Position numbers and translations under genes: made by a program. Positions 35,735 to 47,443 of a DNA stretch of 64,000 bases are shown one piece after another (position 1 is the first letter of the stretch; each line of letters begins with the position of its first letter). The DNA is from Physcia stellaris (taxonomy: Eukaryota; Ascomycota; Lecanoromycetes; Caliciales; Physciaceae): contig JABSSW010000054.1 of the NCBI GenBank assembly GCA_018902385.1, forward strand, positions 248,001 through 312,000, in the 5' to 3' direction. The notes under the pieces are model-generated. The model searched no databases, was not told the DNA's origin, and saw only the letters and a list, made by a program, of their open reading frames with translations.

Positions 35735-38089
35735 ATGCGACATGGCTGGCAACGGTTTTCAAGTGCCTGTCTATTCATCCTTGCAGCTCTTTATCTCGTC
35801 TTATCCAGAAATGTTGTTGTGTCTTGGTTTTCCGGCATTATGACCAGTAGAGATACTCGAACCAATGACGTACGCATCAGATCCATCGGAGTGGGAGATA
35901 TATGTGCCATCCATGGCCAACGCTGTAAGTAACGCGAAGCTATTCCTTCCAATCCTCGTATACCCTCAATATGAAGTGGAGCGTAAAAATTCGAACAACA
36001 TGCGGAGACGGCCGAACGGTGTGGTTTGCGCTTGTACCTACACTTATTTCCCCCCTCGATCCTCTCTTGAATACAAGTACCCGATGGCTGATACCAGATA
36101 TCTGTAGCTGCTGTCGTCGATCATTACGTATACTTCATGAGCGGCAACTACAAAAGCGTCGAATCTGGTGGTAATGTCTCGGACTGGATAAGTGGTATAC
36201 TTCATTTCTAGCACAGAAGAAGCATACATGCTGACCCGATGAAGATCGTTCTCTTTTCTCCATCGATCTAAATTCCCCTTTTCCTGTCGAAACTCTTCTG
36301 TCAAGAGATTTCGTCCAAAATCAAACAATTCCCACCGATTTGACTCCAGACCTTGTGAGCCAGGCTCCCAATGGTTGGAGTGGTGCTTTGTTCGCAACGA
36401 ACGATTCCTTTTTGGTCTTCGCCGGAGCGTCCAAGCCAGTGAACGCTGACCACACCCTGGCATCATACAACTCTTCAAGTCAGCAGTGGAAACCTGTGTC
36501 GCTCTCTGGAGGCGATTTTCAATATGGTTTCCGCTCTTTCGGGGCTAGCGCTTCAGACCCCATGTCGGGCTTGTCGTTCTTCGTTGGTGGCGACAATGTT
36601 GGCGGCTTGCTGAAGGTCGATCTCTCGGACACAAGCAACCCTTCATGGACCAATCAAAGCATACAGCTTCCTTCCGCCGACAGTGTGCTTACGCCTGTTG
36701 TCGGCGCTAGCATGACATATCTTCCAATTGGGAAAGCCGGAATATTGCTGGTTATAGGTGGAGCGGAGGTAGGTACGCGAGAGTAATATCTGGAAGTAGC
36801 AGCTCACATCCTAGGCAGTATCATAACGAGACCGTTGTAATATCGGGGTTATGCGTTCTATGGAGCATATAGGGGTTTATGATATAGATTCGGACAAGTG
36901 GTTGCGTAGCCACCTCTGAATAGCCGTGTGTGTGATTATACTGACTTTCAGGATACAGGTTCAACGTTACGGCCACAGGCACTCCCAAACTACCTTCGGG
37001 TCGCACCCAGTTCTGTTTAGGCTCATCTCGGGCTCCGGACGATTCTTCTTTCCAGGTAACCCTATACGGAGGCTCTCTTGAAACAAAACCAGCTGCAATA
37101 GAGGCCTACTTTGACGATGTTTGGACCCTCAGTGTTCCTTCTTTTCGCTGGATCGCTGTAAACGATACCAACAATAGTGAGCGCGAAAGCGATGGCGCGA
37201 AGGCTGGTCGTGTAGGTCACACTTGCGACATGTGGCAGCAATCACAGATGCTTGTACTTGGTGGACTTTATGCGCGAAACGCAGCCACCGAACCCCAAGG
37301 CGATGCACACAACAGCGTATGCGACCCGACCTATGCACCTATCAGAGTCCTCAATACAAGCACCTATGAATGGCAAACTCAATTCACGCCAAATGCTACG
37401 GAGTACTTCATTCCATCAGTTGTGTATGACGTTATTGGAGGAGGGTAGGATCCCTAAATTGTACTTGGAGTTGACAGGGCTCATCATGGCATAGGGCAAC
37501 TGGCAACAGTACATTAAATGCTCCTGCTGGAGGTTGGCCGGATCCCGAATTATCTGATATATTCTCTCGGAGACTACCGCGTCCCGAAAGCCTTCAATCC
37601 ACAGCGACCAATGGGCCAACTAAGCCGTCCGTCACAGCGAGTTCAACATCTAGAGGAATCCCTACTGCTTCCATTTCATCCCTAGCACGTCCTGAAAAGG
37701 AAAATACAGGGGCTATAGCTGGCGGTGTAATGGGAGGCTTCCTCATATGTGCAATAGCGCTTACACTACTGCTATACTACAGACGCCAGAGAAGACAGTC
37801 AGTGACTCCCAAGGACGCCAACGACGGTTCCGACCCAGATGAAGTCACTTGGGCCAAGGCGGAGTTGGAGAACAATCACAGATATGAACTTACAGAAACC
37901 GGCAAACTGCGCCCTGAGCTGGGTGCAGAGAGCAGGGAGGAGCTTCCAGCAGATTACCCCGGGGTCGAACTTCGAGACACTTCGAGGCGGTCCTCGCTAC
38001 GTCTGTGTCTGCCACAGCGGCGGACCGAGTTGCCAACATCTGGCGCTCAGCGAGATACCGGACTCTCAGAGCATCGTGAGGTACTGTAA
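35735..38089 (+). CDS. Kelch-repeat membrane protein (type I-like, single transmembrane helix)
   Basis: A six-exon model: 35735-35924, 36108-36194, 36245-36768, 36866-36905, 36952-37444 and 37495-38089, totalling 642 residues with every phase matching. The N-terminus MRHGWQRFSSACLFILAALY is a signal peptide or anchor. Kelch-like blades follow: VVDHYVYFMSGNY, FLVFAGASK, ILLVIGGAE, IGVYDIDSDKW, FQVTLYGGS and MLVLGGLYARN. A Ser/Thr-rich stalk leads to a membrane helix (GAIAGGVMGGFLICAIALTL), a basic stop-transfer (YYRRQRRQ) and an acidic cytosolic tail. Fungal proteins of this shape sit in the plasma membrane or wall, but their ligands are not known. The 183-bp first intron and the 40-nt fourth exon are the least certain parts. 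The segment between 36769 and 36866 may hide another exon or a frame break. Confidence 0.78.
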
Positions 38090-38644
38090 TAATGGTCAAT
38101 CGTTATAATTCATATGTGACACAACAAGGATCAACGAAACGCACACCATTGGCCGTGGCCAAGACATGCTTTGAAACAACCGCATCGTGGGTGGACAGAA
38201 GCATCATCAGATGACAAAGAAATTACTCGAAGACATGGTTATATTTTTCCAGAGATTTGATCTTGCTCTCAAAGATTCGACTGCCCTGGAATGGAATGAA
38301 GTTTTCCAATTCTTCGCTGGTGCGTATTTGGCGATGGATTCCCATCACAAGAAGACAATAAGGCCTTATCCTAATAGGAACTTATAGAATGCATCTAAAT
38401 GCAGCGGCAACCATCCAAGCATATGAAGTGAGCGCCATACCCATGTCTGGCCCTGGACTGATATTAGGACATCTAATGAACGCCATGCAATGCCCAGTCC
38501 TTATTTAGGACAATCTCTTGAGGTCCTAATACCCAAACCCCAAAGCGACCTTCCTCGAAGATGGCGAAAAATCCGTCCTAATAAACTAGCTCATGAATAA
38601 CAAGAAATGAAGCCCTTGGCGAAGGGAGGGAACAAATAGCAAAA
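38090..38644. other. Intergenic with repeated TCCTAATA-type motifs
   Basis: About 550 bp between the 3' ends of the kelch gene and the minus-strand His/Gln-rich gene. Between about 38360 and 38590 the words CCTAATA/TATTAGG or TTTAGGAC occur at least five times in both orientations (near 38370, 38462, 38506, 38524, 38577). They may be a decayed short repeat or chance. No gene is supported. Confidence 0.4.
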
Positions 38645-39316
38645 TCAATTCAGCCGCCTCGTCGTCGTGGTCACCCTTCGTACAGGAACTACCCTCCTCT
38701 GGTCGACGAAACTATCATCGTCCCTCCAAACATCATCCCTTCTCCTCCTTCCCCGTCCATGGCTTCCTCCGTAGCTGCTCTCGTCCGAAAACAGCGAGGA
38801 TCCACCCCTGCTGTGCCCGCGGTGCCGCGATCTGCTCCTCGCACGCACATGACTGGGCATGCGAGCCACGCGTGGCTCTCTTTCGATGACAACCGGCGGT
38901 AATTGCTGGGGATGATGAGGGTCGTGCCCGGGCGCGAATTCCTCAACGCGGATGATCTCGTCGCCGCCGCCATGGTGGGGATTGTATTGGAGCTGTTGTT
39001 GGGGCGCAGGCCAGCCCATTTGGGGGTGATGCTGCGGCTGGTGGTGCATCTGTTGCTGCTGAGCGAGATGGGCAGCCCAGCGGGGGTCTTCGACTTGGAG
39101 TCTTTGGTCGAAGGGGAGTTGGTGCGGTTGATGATGCTGGTACATTTCCGGATTCTCGTGGTGGCTGCGAGGTCGGGGGTGGATGAGGTCCCATTCGTCA
39201 GAGTGGTTTGAGGAGCGCTCTTTGACGAAGTGGAGGCGTTTGCGGCGAGGCTCGTTCTTGTACTTGCGGCGGCGTTCTTCGATTTCGATGCCGCCTTCGA
39301 AATGAGGCCAGCACAT
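38645..39316 (-). CDS. Hypothetical His/Gln/Arg-rich disordered protein
   Basis: A single frame of 223 residues starting at ATG 39316 with a good context (CACCATG). It starts MCWPHFEGGIEIEERRRKY, then a basic stretch (EPRRKRLHFVKER). A long His/Gln/Pro-rich middle (QQQQMHHQPQHHPQMGW) follows, then RSRSRHRGHSRGGSS-type Arg/Ser repeats, RGRRRRDDVWRDDD and a basic end RRVTTTTRRLN. No folded domain is evident. The Arg/Ser and His-rich composition suggests an RNA-, nucleic-acid- or metal-binding disordered protein, but no function can be assigned. The minus-strand frame is the only one with sensible composition, while overlapping frames on the + strand are Gly/Val/Leu artefacts. An upstream non-coding exon is possible because the region before it is non-coding with a GT..AG candidate. 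Confidence 0.6.
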   Translation of the reverse strand: MCWPHFEGGIEIEERRRKYKNEPRRKRLHFVKERSSNHSDEWDLIHPRPRSHHENPEMYQHHQPHQLPFDQRLQVEDPRWAAHLAQQQQMHHQPQHHPQMGWPAPQQQLQYNPHHGGGDEIIRVEEFAPGHDPHHPQQLPPVVIEREPRVARMPSHVRARSRSRHRGHSRGGSSLFSDESSYGGSHGRGRRRRDDVWRDDDSFVDQRRVVPVRRVTTTTRRLN

Positions 39317-42300
39317 GGTGAGGGATTGGTGGGGGTATCTACGTAGTGCGAGCAATAGGAAACAGTAGCAAAGGAGGATTTTGCTTGTGATTGAGTGAAG
39401 CTGTATGCAGATACAGCAAGTAGGAGAAGAGAGGTAGCGACGCTATAGATGCGGCTTTGGATCGGACGTATGAGAGAGAGAAAGAAGAACCTGCCTGACG
39501 AAAGAGTTCCTTCTTATTAGCCAAGGTTGCAAGGCTACAATGGGTCATGCAAAAGGTGCGACATCGCGCAGTAGAGTTCGCAGAAAGCCCTGCCCCAAGG
39601 CTACAAGCATCCCTCAGCTCTGATGTTCCCACCCCTTACCACGACTAGACGCCAGGCAGCCACGGCCATTGGTGGGAAAATAACCCTCTACGTCCTCTTT
39701 CGGGATGAAGATTGACTTAAGCGTCTAGTCGGTGAGCATTAGCCACAATCCAGAAAGTCATGTATGACATTGTACACCGGTGGACGGCAGAAGCTCAGAG
39801 CAATGGCGCTGAAGAGGCTCCGCACAGCCAATTGCTAGCGATATCATGAGGCTAGCGCGCACGGACACAGCCTCCACAGAGTCCACAGGAGTTTTCCTGT
39901 CGCTGTCAGCCTCGAAGGATTACCGCCCGCAGGCCAGCCTATCGCTAGTAATAGCCTTCTGTGGCGCTGTGGGGGTTCTGTGGGGCTTGGGCGTTTTGCT
40001 TTTACGGAAAATACGGGATACGGACTGCTTACCTTTATACGAGCTGTGTCTGACATCTCTACCTACTTCAATCTACAGAAAAACGATCAATTTGAGTGAC
40101 CGTTGTGCAGTCATTCTGCGCTCCTATGACAGCTCGCTCAGCCTGAATTACAATATCTCTGTGTGAAATCGTGATCTGATGGCGCTAAACGAAAATCGGA
40201 CAGGTACAAATATAGCCTGAAACATGCAGATCTCTCCCTTCTCGTAGAATTTTTTGGAAAAGCTAGCACCAAAGATTGATCTGCAACTCGGAAGATGTAA
40301 CGATTTTCCCGAGCGTTTGGCAGCCTACATACTTTCACACGACGTGTGCAATGCTGAGACTGTGAGCGGACAATTCACACAACGCTCGATTACAGCGGTA
40401 AACCAAACCCCACGATAATTGTTTGTTTGCCGTTATACCGGCAAGTATATTGAGAGCAGAATTCTGCTCGAGAACAATGGCTACACAATATTTGTGGATG
40501 CGAATCATCCTCGATGCGATGCAGCATCGTCTTGATTCTAATGATAGCAAACAAGGAGTGAACGAATGGCTGTGGGCTAGTATCAAAGGATGCCAAAGGC
40601 GCTGGAGCGCAACGCGTTTGCAATGGGATACAGCACCGTTATCAACGTGTCTGACCACACTCAAGGGCCACACACTTCTGCTCATACCCCTTTACACAGT
40701 AATACCAGGACAGTAGAGTGTCCAGGGATGGAGGACGGCGCAAGATGCATGATTGAGCACGGCGGGATGGAAGAGCTCCACATATCGAACAGACCGATCT
40801 TTTGCGCTGTTTGTATCACTTGTAGGTATTATTGACCCTTTGACCTCGAAGCTAGCCTCCAAGGAAGACCAGTTCGACAAGAATGATCCAAAGTGCAAAA
40901 ACTTACCTAGGTAGTCGATAAGCCTCTCAGATACTTCTAATCGGTAAGATCAGAGGCTGAGCTGATCAGGGCCCTGACAGGATATTCATGAAGAGTTGTA
41001 TTGGACAGAAACAAATTTGAGGTGCTCATGGCTGATGACGGATGCTGATGGGATCTTTTATTTGAATGAGAATTGATTAGACTTACTTGCACCATTGACA
41101 AACCGGACATATTACCGCTACCTTGAGCTTGGGGAGCCACCTACACTATGTCCTTGCGATGTGGGCGTGTCGCTGCAGAACTATCTGATCAGTAGAACGG
41201 ATTCCACTCTTGCTTTGTGTCTTCGTCAAAACCCCTGTGCCTGTTTCGAAATGAAGTAAAGGAGTGTAAAGGGAAATAGTCGTTCTCTCAATTCTCCCTG
41301 TGAAATTATGTGACCACTGTTGATGTAATACTCTGCTATTAGGAACAAATACACAATATGATGCCTGGCTATGGGATACGTGGAGCTAAAACCTGAGAAG
41401 ACGGCCTTGCTGAATGGCACAATAAGCTCACCAACTGTAATGAATTTGGCTGTATGGATATGGATGGTGACCGCGCGTCAGATCTATCATCGTAGTACTG
41501 GCTCGTGCCACCACACAATACGGTATCACGATGGATCAAAGTCTGTGGGTTTGTTAGCTATCAATACATACTGGGATTCTGATGCCTTCATGCAACCGCA
41601 ATAATTCCATGATTTAGCTAAGGGTGACTGGGTGAACGGTGTTTCTGCGATTTAACGATTTAAATCCGGTTTACTTCTAGAAGTGCCACGCAAGACCCTA
41701 CTATGAGTAACTTTTATGAGTGCTTCTGCACTGCTGCTCGGAATTGGTTCCTGGACAATCCACTGCGCATTGTATACGCGAGAGGAATTGGTCAATAGAA
41801 GGAGCGTGGTCTGGAATTACTAGCTTGGTCTATAATGCCCAGGCTGAACTCTGTACGTGCAGGCTCATTGCGGATAGATTATCTATGACGAAGCGACCAG
41901 GCGACGCTGCAGATGGGTGTTCAGGTATGATCATCGCTACAAGCGACATGTACTCGTACTTATGCAAGTCGTCCGCGACAACCTTGAAATTTAACATTTC
42001 TTTTATGCGCAATTTGACGACTGCCTTTACGTATTTACATCATCAGACCGAGGGGACGGACGGAGTCAAGTAGCAAGTCTCGGGAAGAATCATCCACGGT
42101 CGGGGAACTGCATGACATCTTGGTGCGCTGTTTTATTCGGGAAAACCCCACACTGAGCCTGCACATACAGCCTGAATCAAACTTCATCATTTACTTCCTT
42201 CAACGACCCTCTTCACTCGCTCAGGTCCCTTCCTTTTCTTCCTCGCTCGCTATTCCTATCTGTCGTCGAAATTCAAAGGGGCATCCCTTACATTAATGAA

Positions 42301-42593
42301 CCAGCTACCTTAAGAAAACTCTCCGCTAGTCGCTACACAGCCACCATCACATTCACCGAACCCCGATCCATTATTTGGCTGTCTAGAAGTCCCTCGTTGC
42401 TTAACGGGCTAAAGTCTCAAGGCTTGACTCTACCTAAAGAGGAACCGAGAAAGTGTGGAACTGGAGGTCTTGTCTTCTCGATGGAGGCGTGAGGGTCATG
42501 GGGACGCCTGTCGGCCAAATTTCCGTTGATTGCGCAAATGAAGAGGAAACCCCAATCTGATAGGAGAACCTCAGCACCACCTGGTCAAATGCG
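39317..42593. other. 3.3-kb gap without a supported gene
   Basis: This is the longest gene-free stretch in the left 49 kb. Frames up to 117 codons occur on both strands but have no domain, no codon bias and no signal peptide or repeat that I recognise. Composition is ordinary and CpT, ApG and CpC are all common, so it is not part of the mutated type of DNA seen after 49.9 kb. The last 400 bp before 42594 are C/T-rich (around 42180-42260), consistent with a promoter and leader of the next gene. Confidence 0.5.
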
Positions 42594-45500
42594 ATGAAGC
42601 GTTCTCCTGCACCTCTTCACCACCATCACGGCCACCCAAACCCTCCACAGCCCCCCTTCAGGAAAAGCTCGTTCATTGGCCCAGACATCTCACATATGGA
42701 GCAAGAGGCCGGACATCGAGCGTGGGGATCTGGACAAAACAAGCCTGCGCTCAGAGACATGGCATCGACTGGTTCTCGCTCGCTCACATCCTCCAAATTG
42801 GCTTCTTGCTGCTTCTGGCACTGGCCGAACCCTCACAAGCTGTATTTGTTGGCTTCGATGACTGTCTGAGTCCCAGTGTCATCAACTCGGAACCGAAACG
42901 GCTGCAATTCACTCCGCTCTTGGTGTGGGCCTCCTTCAGTACCTCAGCAAGTCACAGCCTTAATGTCACGGTCTACGGAAATGTATCTGGCCAAACAACT
43001 CAAGAAAGCCTGCCTAACCCATTGGACCCAAAATGGAATGACCCGAAGTTTACACTGGGGAAGATTGTCGATATACCGCCCAATCAGGATGTTAAACCGC
43101 CATTAGCAACAACTCTCACTGGCGCATTTCATGTTCTCGACTACACACCATACGTGATCGATGCGATGAGGTTCTGCAACGAAACCGTGCATGGAGAATG
43201 TCCTATTGGCCCGGTGTTCGACAACGTATCGTAAGTACCACCTTTTTCGGGCTAATATTGGGGTATGAGCGCTGACACTGAGACCAATGCACGAAGGCTT
43301 TCTGATCCGAGGCTTCCTAGCATCCTGCCTGCCTTTTCCGTTGAACACGAATTTTACTCCAGCTACGCGTTCACGACCATATCTGCAAATCTCATAATCA
43401 CCTCTGGCGATGCCAATGCCACTCAGCTGGGATGCGTCACGGCTGAAATTACACCGCAATTGGGACAGAGCATAAGCAACCTTCTCACGTACATCCCGCT
43501 CGTTGTGCTCATATTTGTTGCTATTGCCACAGCTTGTGCTGCAATCTTCAGCCCTTGGGGCTCCACCGACGTTTTTCGTTTTACCAGCAATTACGGCAGA
43601 GATGCGGACCTCCTACGGCTTGTGACCCCTGGCTTCGGAGACTGCCTCCAGTATATACAGTTTATTATCCTGGCAGGCTCACTAAGCCTCAACTACCCTG
43701 GCTTCTATCAACCAGCCGTAAGCCAAGCGAGTTGGTCAGCACTCATGTTCAACGAAAGTTTTGTCAGTCATGGCAACGGTACACAGAGCCTTGTGGATGG
43801 AATATATGAAGTCAACGGTACCTATGGATTGGATCGAATGAGCCAGCTGGTTGGAATGACTGCGGACAAAGATATGTGGGCGGGCATGATGGTCTGGCTT
43901 TTGGTCATCATTGCTGCACTGGTAGCCCTGATACAGATCGGATTTGTCCTCCGGTGGATCTATCGATTCGTCTCGAATACCCAAAATGAAGACCTGCGTG
44001 CCAAGAATATGCCATTCAGCGTTGGCAATGCTATTAGGATCGTGTTCAATTACTTCCTATTACCGGTTGTGGCTCTTTCTATGTACCAGCTTGTGGCTGC
44101 TGGTCACTCGCCAGCGGCGACAGTGGGCCTCGCTTCCATATTGATCGTGGCACTGGTCCTCTTCGCTGCCTGGCTACTTTGGCTCATTGCGTCTACCCGT
44201 CCAAGATCATATCTATTCGATGATCTACCGACCGTTTTACTCTATGGCCCGTTATACAACACGTACTCGGATAACGCCGCTACATTTGCGTTAATACCGG
44301 TGATGTTGACCTTTGTCCGTGGCATTGCGATTGGTGCAGTTCAACCATCTGGGATCGCCCAATTGGTCTTGCTAGCAATTTGCGAGGTAATATTAATCCT
44401 GACACTGAATGCCTTTCGCCCATTTCACTCACCGACGTCGATGAATGCATTTCACACGTTCTTCGCCGTGGTCAGGCTCTTGACTATCTTGCTAAGCGTA
44501 GCTTTTCTACCCTCGCTCGGCGTTGCAGCTGCTCCTCGAGGATGGATTGGCTATGTCATTTTACTTATGCATGGAATAGTCTTAGTATTCGGCTTCTTCT
44601 TGAACGCTTGTCAAACTCTCGTGGAGGTCGTCGCGAGGTTAGCAGGAGCTGGTGGTGAGGAGGGTGTTGGGGGAGGAGGTGCTACAAGAGGAGGCCTTGT
44701 AAAGGTATGATTAGTCTCCTGGTCTGGGAATTTCTGCGGTCAAAGTCGTTCAGTAATTCTGGTTTTGCATGATCGAGGCTAACTTTCGTCTGATCATAGG
44801 TGTTTGGCATGCGCCAACTTTCCAGAAGAAATCCACGACGACGCGGCCAAGCACGTCATAGCATCGCATCCGATGCAGCTATACTGAGCCCCGAAGGCGA
44901 CCAAAAATCCATACAGCTAAATGGGGGAAGGTCTCGTAGCTTGTCTGCTAGCTCTGCCATATTATTGAACAAGCAGCAAGCCAGTGACCCTCGAAGAAGT
45001 GTCGGCCTTGACTCGGTCAGTGCGACTGGCCCAGGCCTTCAGCATGTAGACAGCGAGAGCGCACCTTATACGCCATCCATTGGTGGTGCAGCAAGCGCCT
45101 TCTCGTATCTACCTGGCTCCAGCCAATTCAGAGGGCAAGGAGGCTCACCTGGTGTCAACATTGTCAACTTGAAGAACACCGAAGCGGCGGATCCCTATTA
45201 CCGACCGCCCAGAGCTAGGCGACCAACTGTTGATGCTTACACACCTCGGGCGCATAGCCGAGGGTCATGGACTAGTGGAGATTGGGCAAATCGCAGATGG
45301 AGTCAACATAGCCCCGAACAGGAAGGCTCGCCAATCCCTATGGAAGGTCCCTCAATATCTGGGCGCGGCACTCCTGTTCCTGCGTATTTGGGTACAACAC
45401 GAGATCGATCTGATTCGAATGCTGACGACCCACGACGTTCTAAAACAGATTACGCTACAAGGGAAGTTGATTTTTATTACGGTGTACGCGGGCCTGCGTT

Positions 45501-46548
45501 GTCAAATCTACCGACCCGTAGGTTAAAGACGGGCCCAGCGGACCCCACTGGCCCTGTTTCTTCCGCGACTGGATGGTTCAAGCGTCTCTGGGAGGGCAAG
45601 ACTAAAGATACCGGCAAAGGGTTCGAGGTAGTGAGAAGTTCCCGCGTCCCTCCGCGACATCCAAGGAGACCATCGGAAGCGCCAGAAATCAACGCGGGGT
45701 ATTCTGATGAGCCTGGACCTGCTGCTCAGCGAAGCCGAGACCTGGCACTGAGCGACGAAGGAGATGCAATTGGCGGTGGCACGCGGAAACTACCCTCAGA
45801 CGATCCGCATAGTCCTGTGAGCAGCGATAGTGGAAATGACGAAGACAGTACACCCTCGGATGGCGAATATCAGTCCACAAACCGAGAAAGTCAAATTTCA
45901 CCTTTTCCACCCTATCTGCCTGCCATTGATACAGGAGGCGCCATCGAACTACCAAATCGGAATGTGTCCAAAGCAAGCTCTACATTCACCCAGCATCCTA
46001 GTAAGAAGAGGATGAAGCCGCCAAATTTGCCTACAAAACGCTCTCGTAGGGAATCAAGGTATAAAGATGCAGAGTATGATATTACCGATGGATCGAGGCT
46101 GTCCACCGTAGCACAATCGCCTCCCACAACACCTCAACGCACTGGCAGACTCTATGATCCAGATCAGTCGACTCACGAGCGACTACATGCCTCTGACGCT
46201 GCAATGAACCGGCTACCGTTCGATGCTCAACCCGGGACGGCTCATGACGCAGCCTCCGCGGGTGCCGAGTCTTCCACCCATTCAAGCCCAGTCATGCCGT
46301 CGAACGATGCGAATCCAAGTCAACAAAGTAGCCACGCTGGACATTCCTCTTCGGCTCTCGGGTCACTCGCACCAGACCTACGGCGGGATCGACCACAAAG
46401 CTTGGGATATGTACAACAACATCGTGCGAGTGACAATATTCACACTGCCAGCCCCGATGGCCCGTCGCACTTTAGTTCTAGTGCTGAGGTTGTGGATGAC
46501 CTCGCTGGGAGTAATGCAAGATCAGAGTCAAAGCGTCATTTCCACTGA
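42594..46548 (+). CDS. ML-like/TRP-like (Flc/Pkd2-type) membrane protein
   Basis: The core is clear. A signal peptide (IGFLLLLALAEPSQA) is followed by an ML-like lumenal domain with N-glycosylation sites and paired Cys, then a TRP-like bundle of about nine helices (e.g. YIPLVVLIFVAIATACAA, FRFTSNYGRDADLLRLV, MMVWLLVIIAALVALIQIGF). A disordered C-terminal tail of about 580 residues ends the protein. Introns are 43231-43296 (66 bp) and 44705-44799 (95 bp). The start is uncertain. The signal-peptide frame has no ATG. The only ATG that can join it is at 42594, through a weak 50-bp intron (42601-42650, GTTCTC..CAG), which gives 1247 residues. Relatives (yeast Flc proteins, S. pombe Pkd2 and Trp663) act in calcium signalling, cell wall integrity and FAD or lipid handling at membranes. 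Confidence 0.86.
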
Positions 46549-47443
46549 TGAGAATACGAAAACAAGTCTATTAATAATATAGCCGTACAGCAATTATAAT
46601 AATCTGCCACATAGCGATGATAACAACGAATCTCCTTTATGTCAAAAACGGCGGACAGCGAAGGATGCGGCAGTGACTGGCCAAAGGGGTGCAGTGTAGA
46701 GGCATCGGTAGGAAGCATAGGAGGCGTTGGAGCGTGAGATGGGACTAAATTCTGGGAGCATAGCGTGCGGCTTGCAACGGTCAGATTCTTGTTCGATGTA
46801 ACATACTGCGAGAGAAGCATGCTGGGCTGAGTGGCTTCATGATCTCAGGATGTAGCAGGAATATTCTATCTGTAAATACACTTCAACAAAGATTAGTAAT
46901 GGGTGCTCCTAGAGCTTTGGCCGAATATCGTTCACTAGCGTGAAGACAGCGTCGCGTGACTTAGGAAACCGAAAGATACATGTACCTTAGATTTAGCATG
47001 ACCTTCACCATGTCAAAACAACGACCGGTCGGCTTGGGCCTTGAATGGTAGGTAGCAGCACTGTCCACTCTCGTTTTGCGTTTGCCTTTCGAAGACGATA
47101 CCCGGCGAGCCGTCACGCACTTCGAAAATCGCCACGGTAGTGACAGCGCTATCCGAGAGTCGGCACGCTCTACACGCCCGATACGCATCCGTAGCCCCGA
47201 GCCTTGAATACTCAATGACCCCCGTCCGGATACTGCAATCTCCACCCTAGCTTCTGAAAGCGAACATAAATCTCGGTAAGAGGAGCCTCCAAGCAATCTC
47301 GGCTGCTTGTGGTCTTGCCATTGTGTTGTCAGGTCGCTAAGGACAATCTGGACCAACGACGGCAAGGCGTGTCGCCTGCAAGCCGTAATTCAACTCTGAG
47401 CGGCCGGCCTCACAAAAGATCCAGACTGACTTATAGTCTGGCG
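46549..47443. other. Intergenic, promoter of the FYVE-RING gene
   Basis: About 900 bp. The frame of the FYVE-RING protein is open from about 47309, so a longer N-terminus with an upstream exon is possible. No separate gene is supported. The first 100 bp after 46548 are A/T-rich with AATAATATAG, a plausible 3' processing region. Confidence 0.45.

Noticed and set aside
39317-42593. Decayed transposon in the 3.3-kb gap
   Set aside because: I found no terminal repeats, no transposase-like frame and no skewed dinucleotides, so there is nothing to support it.
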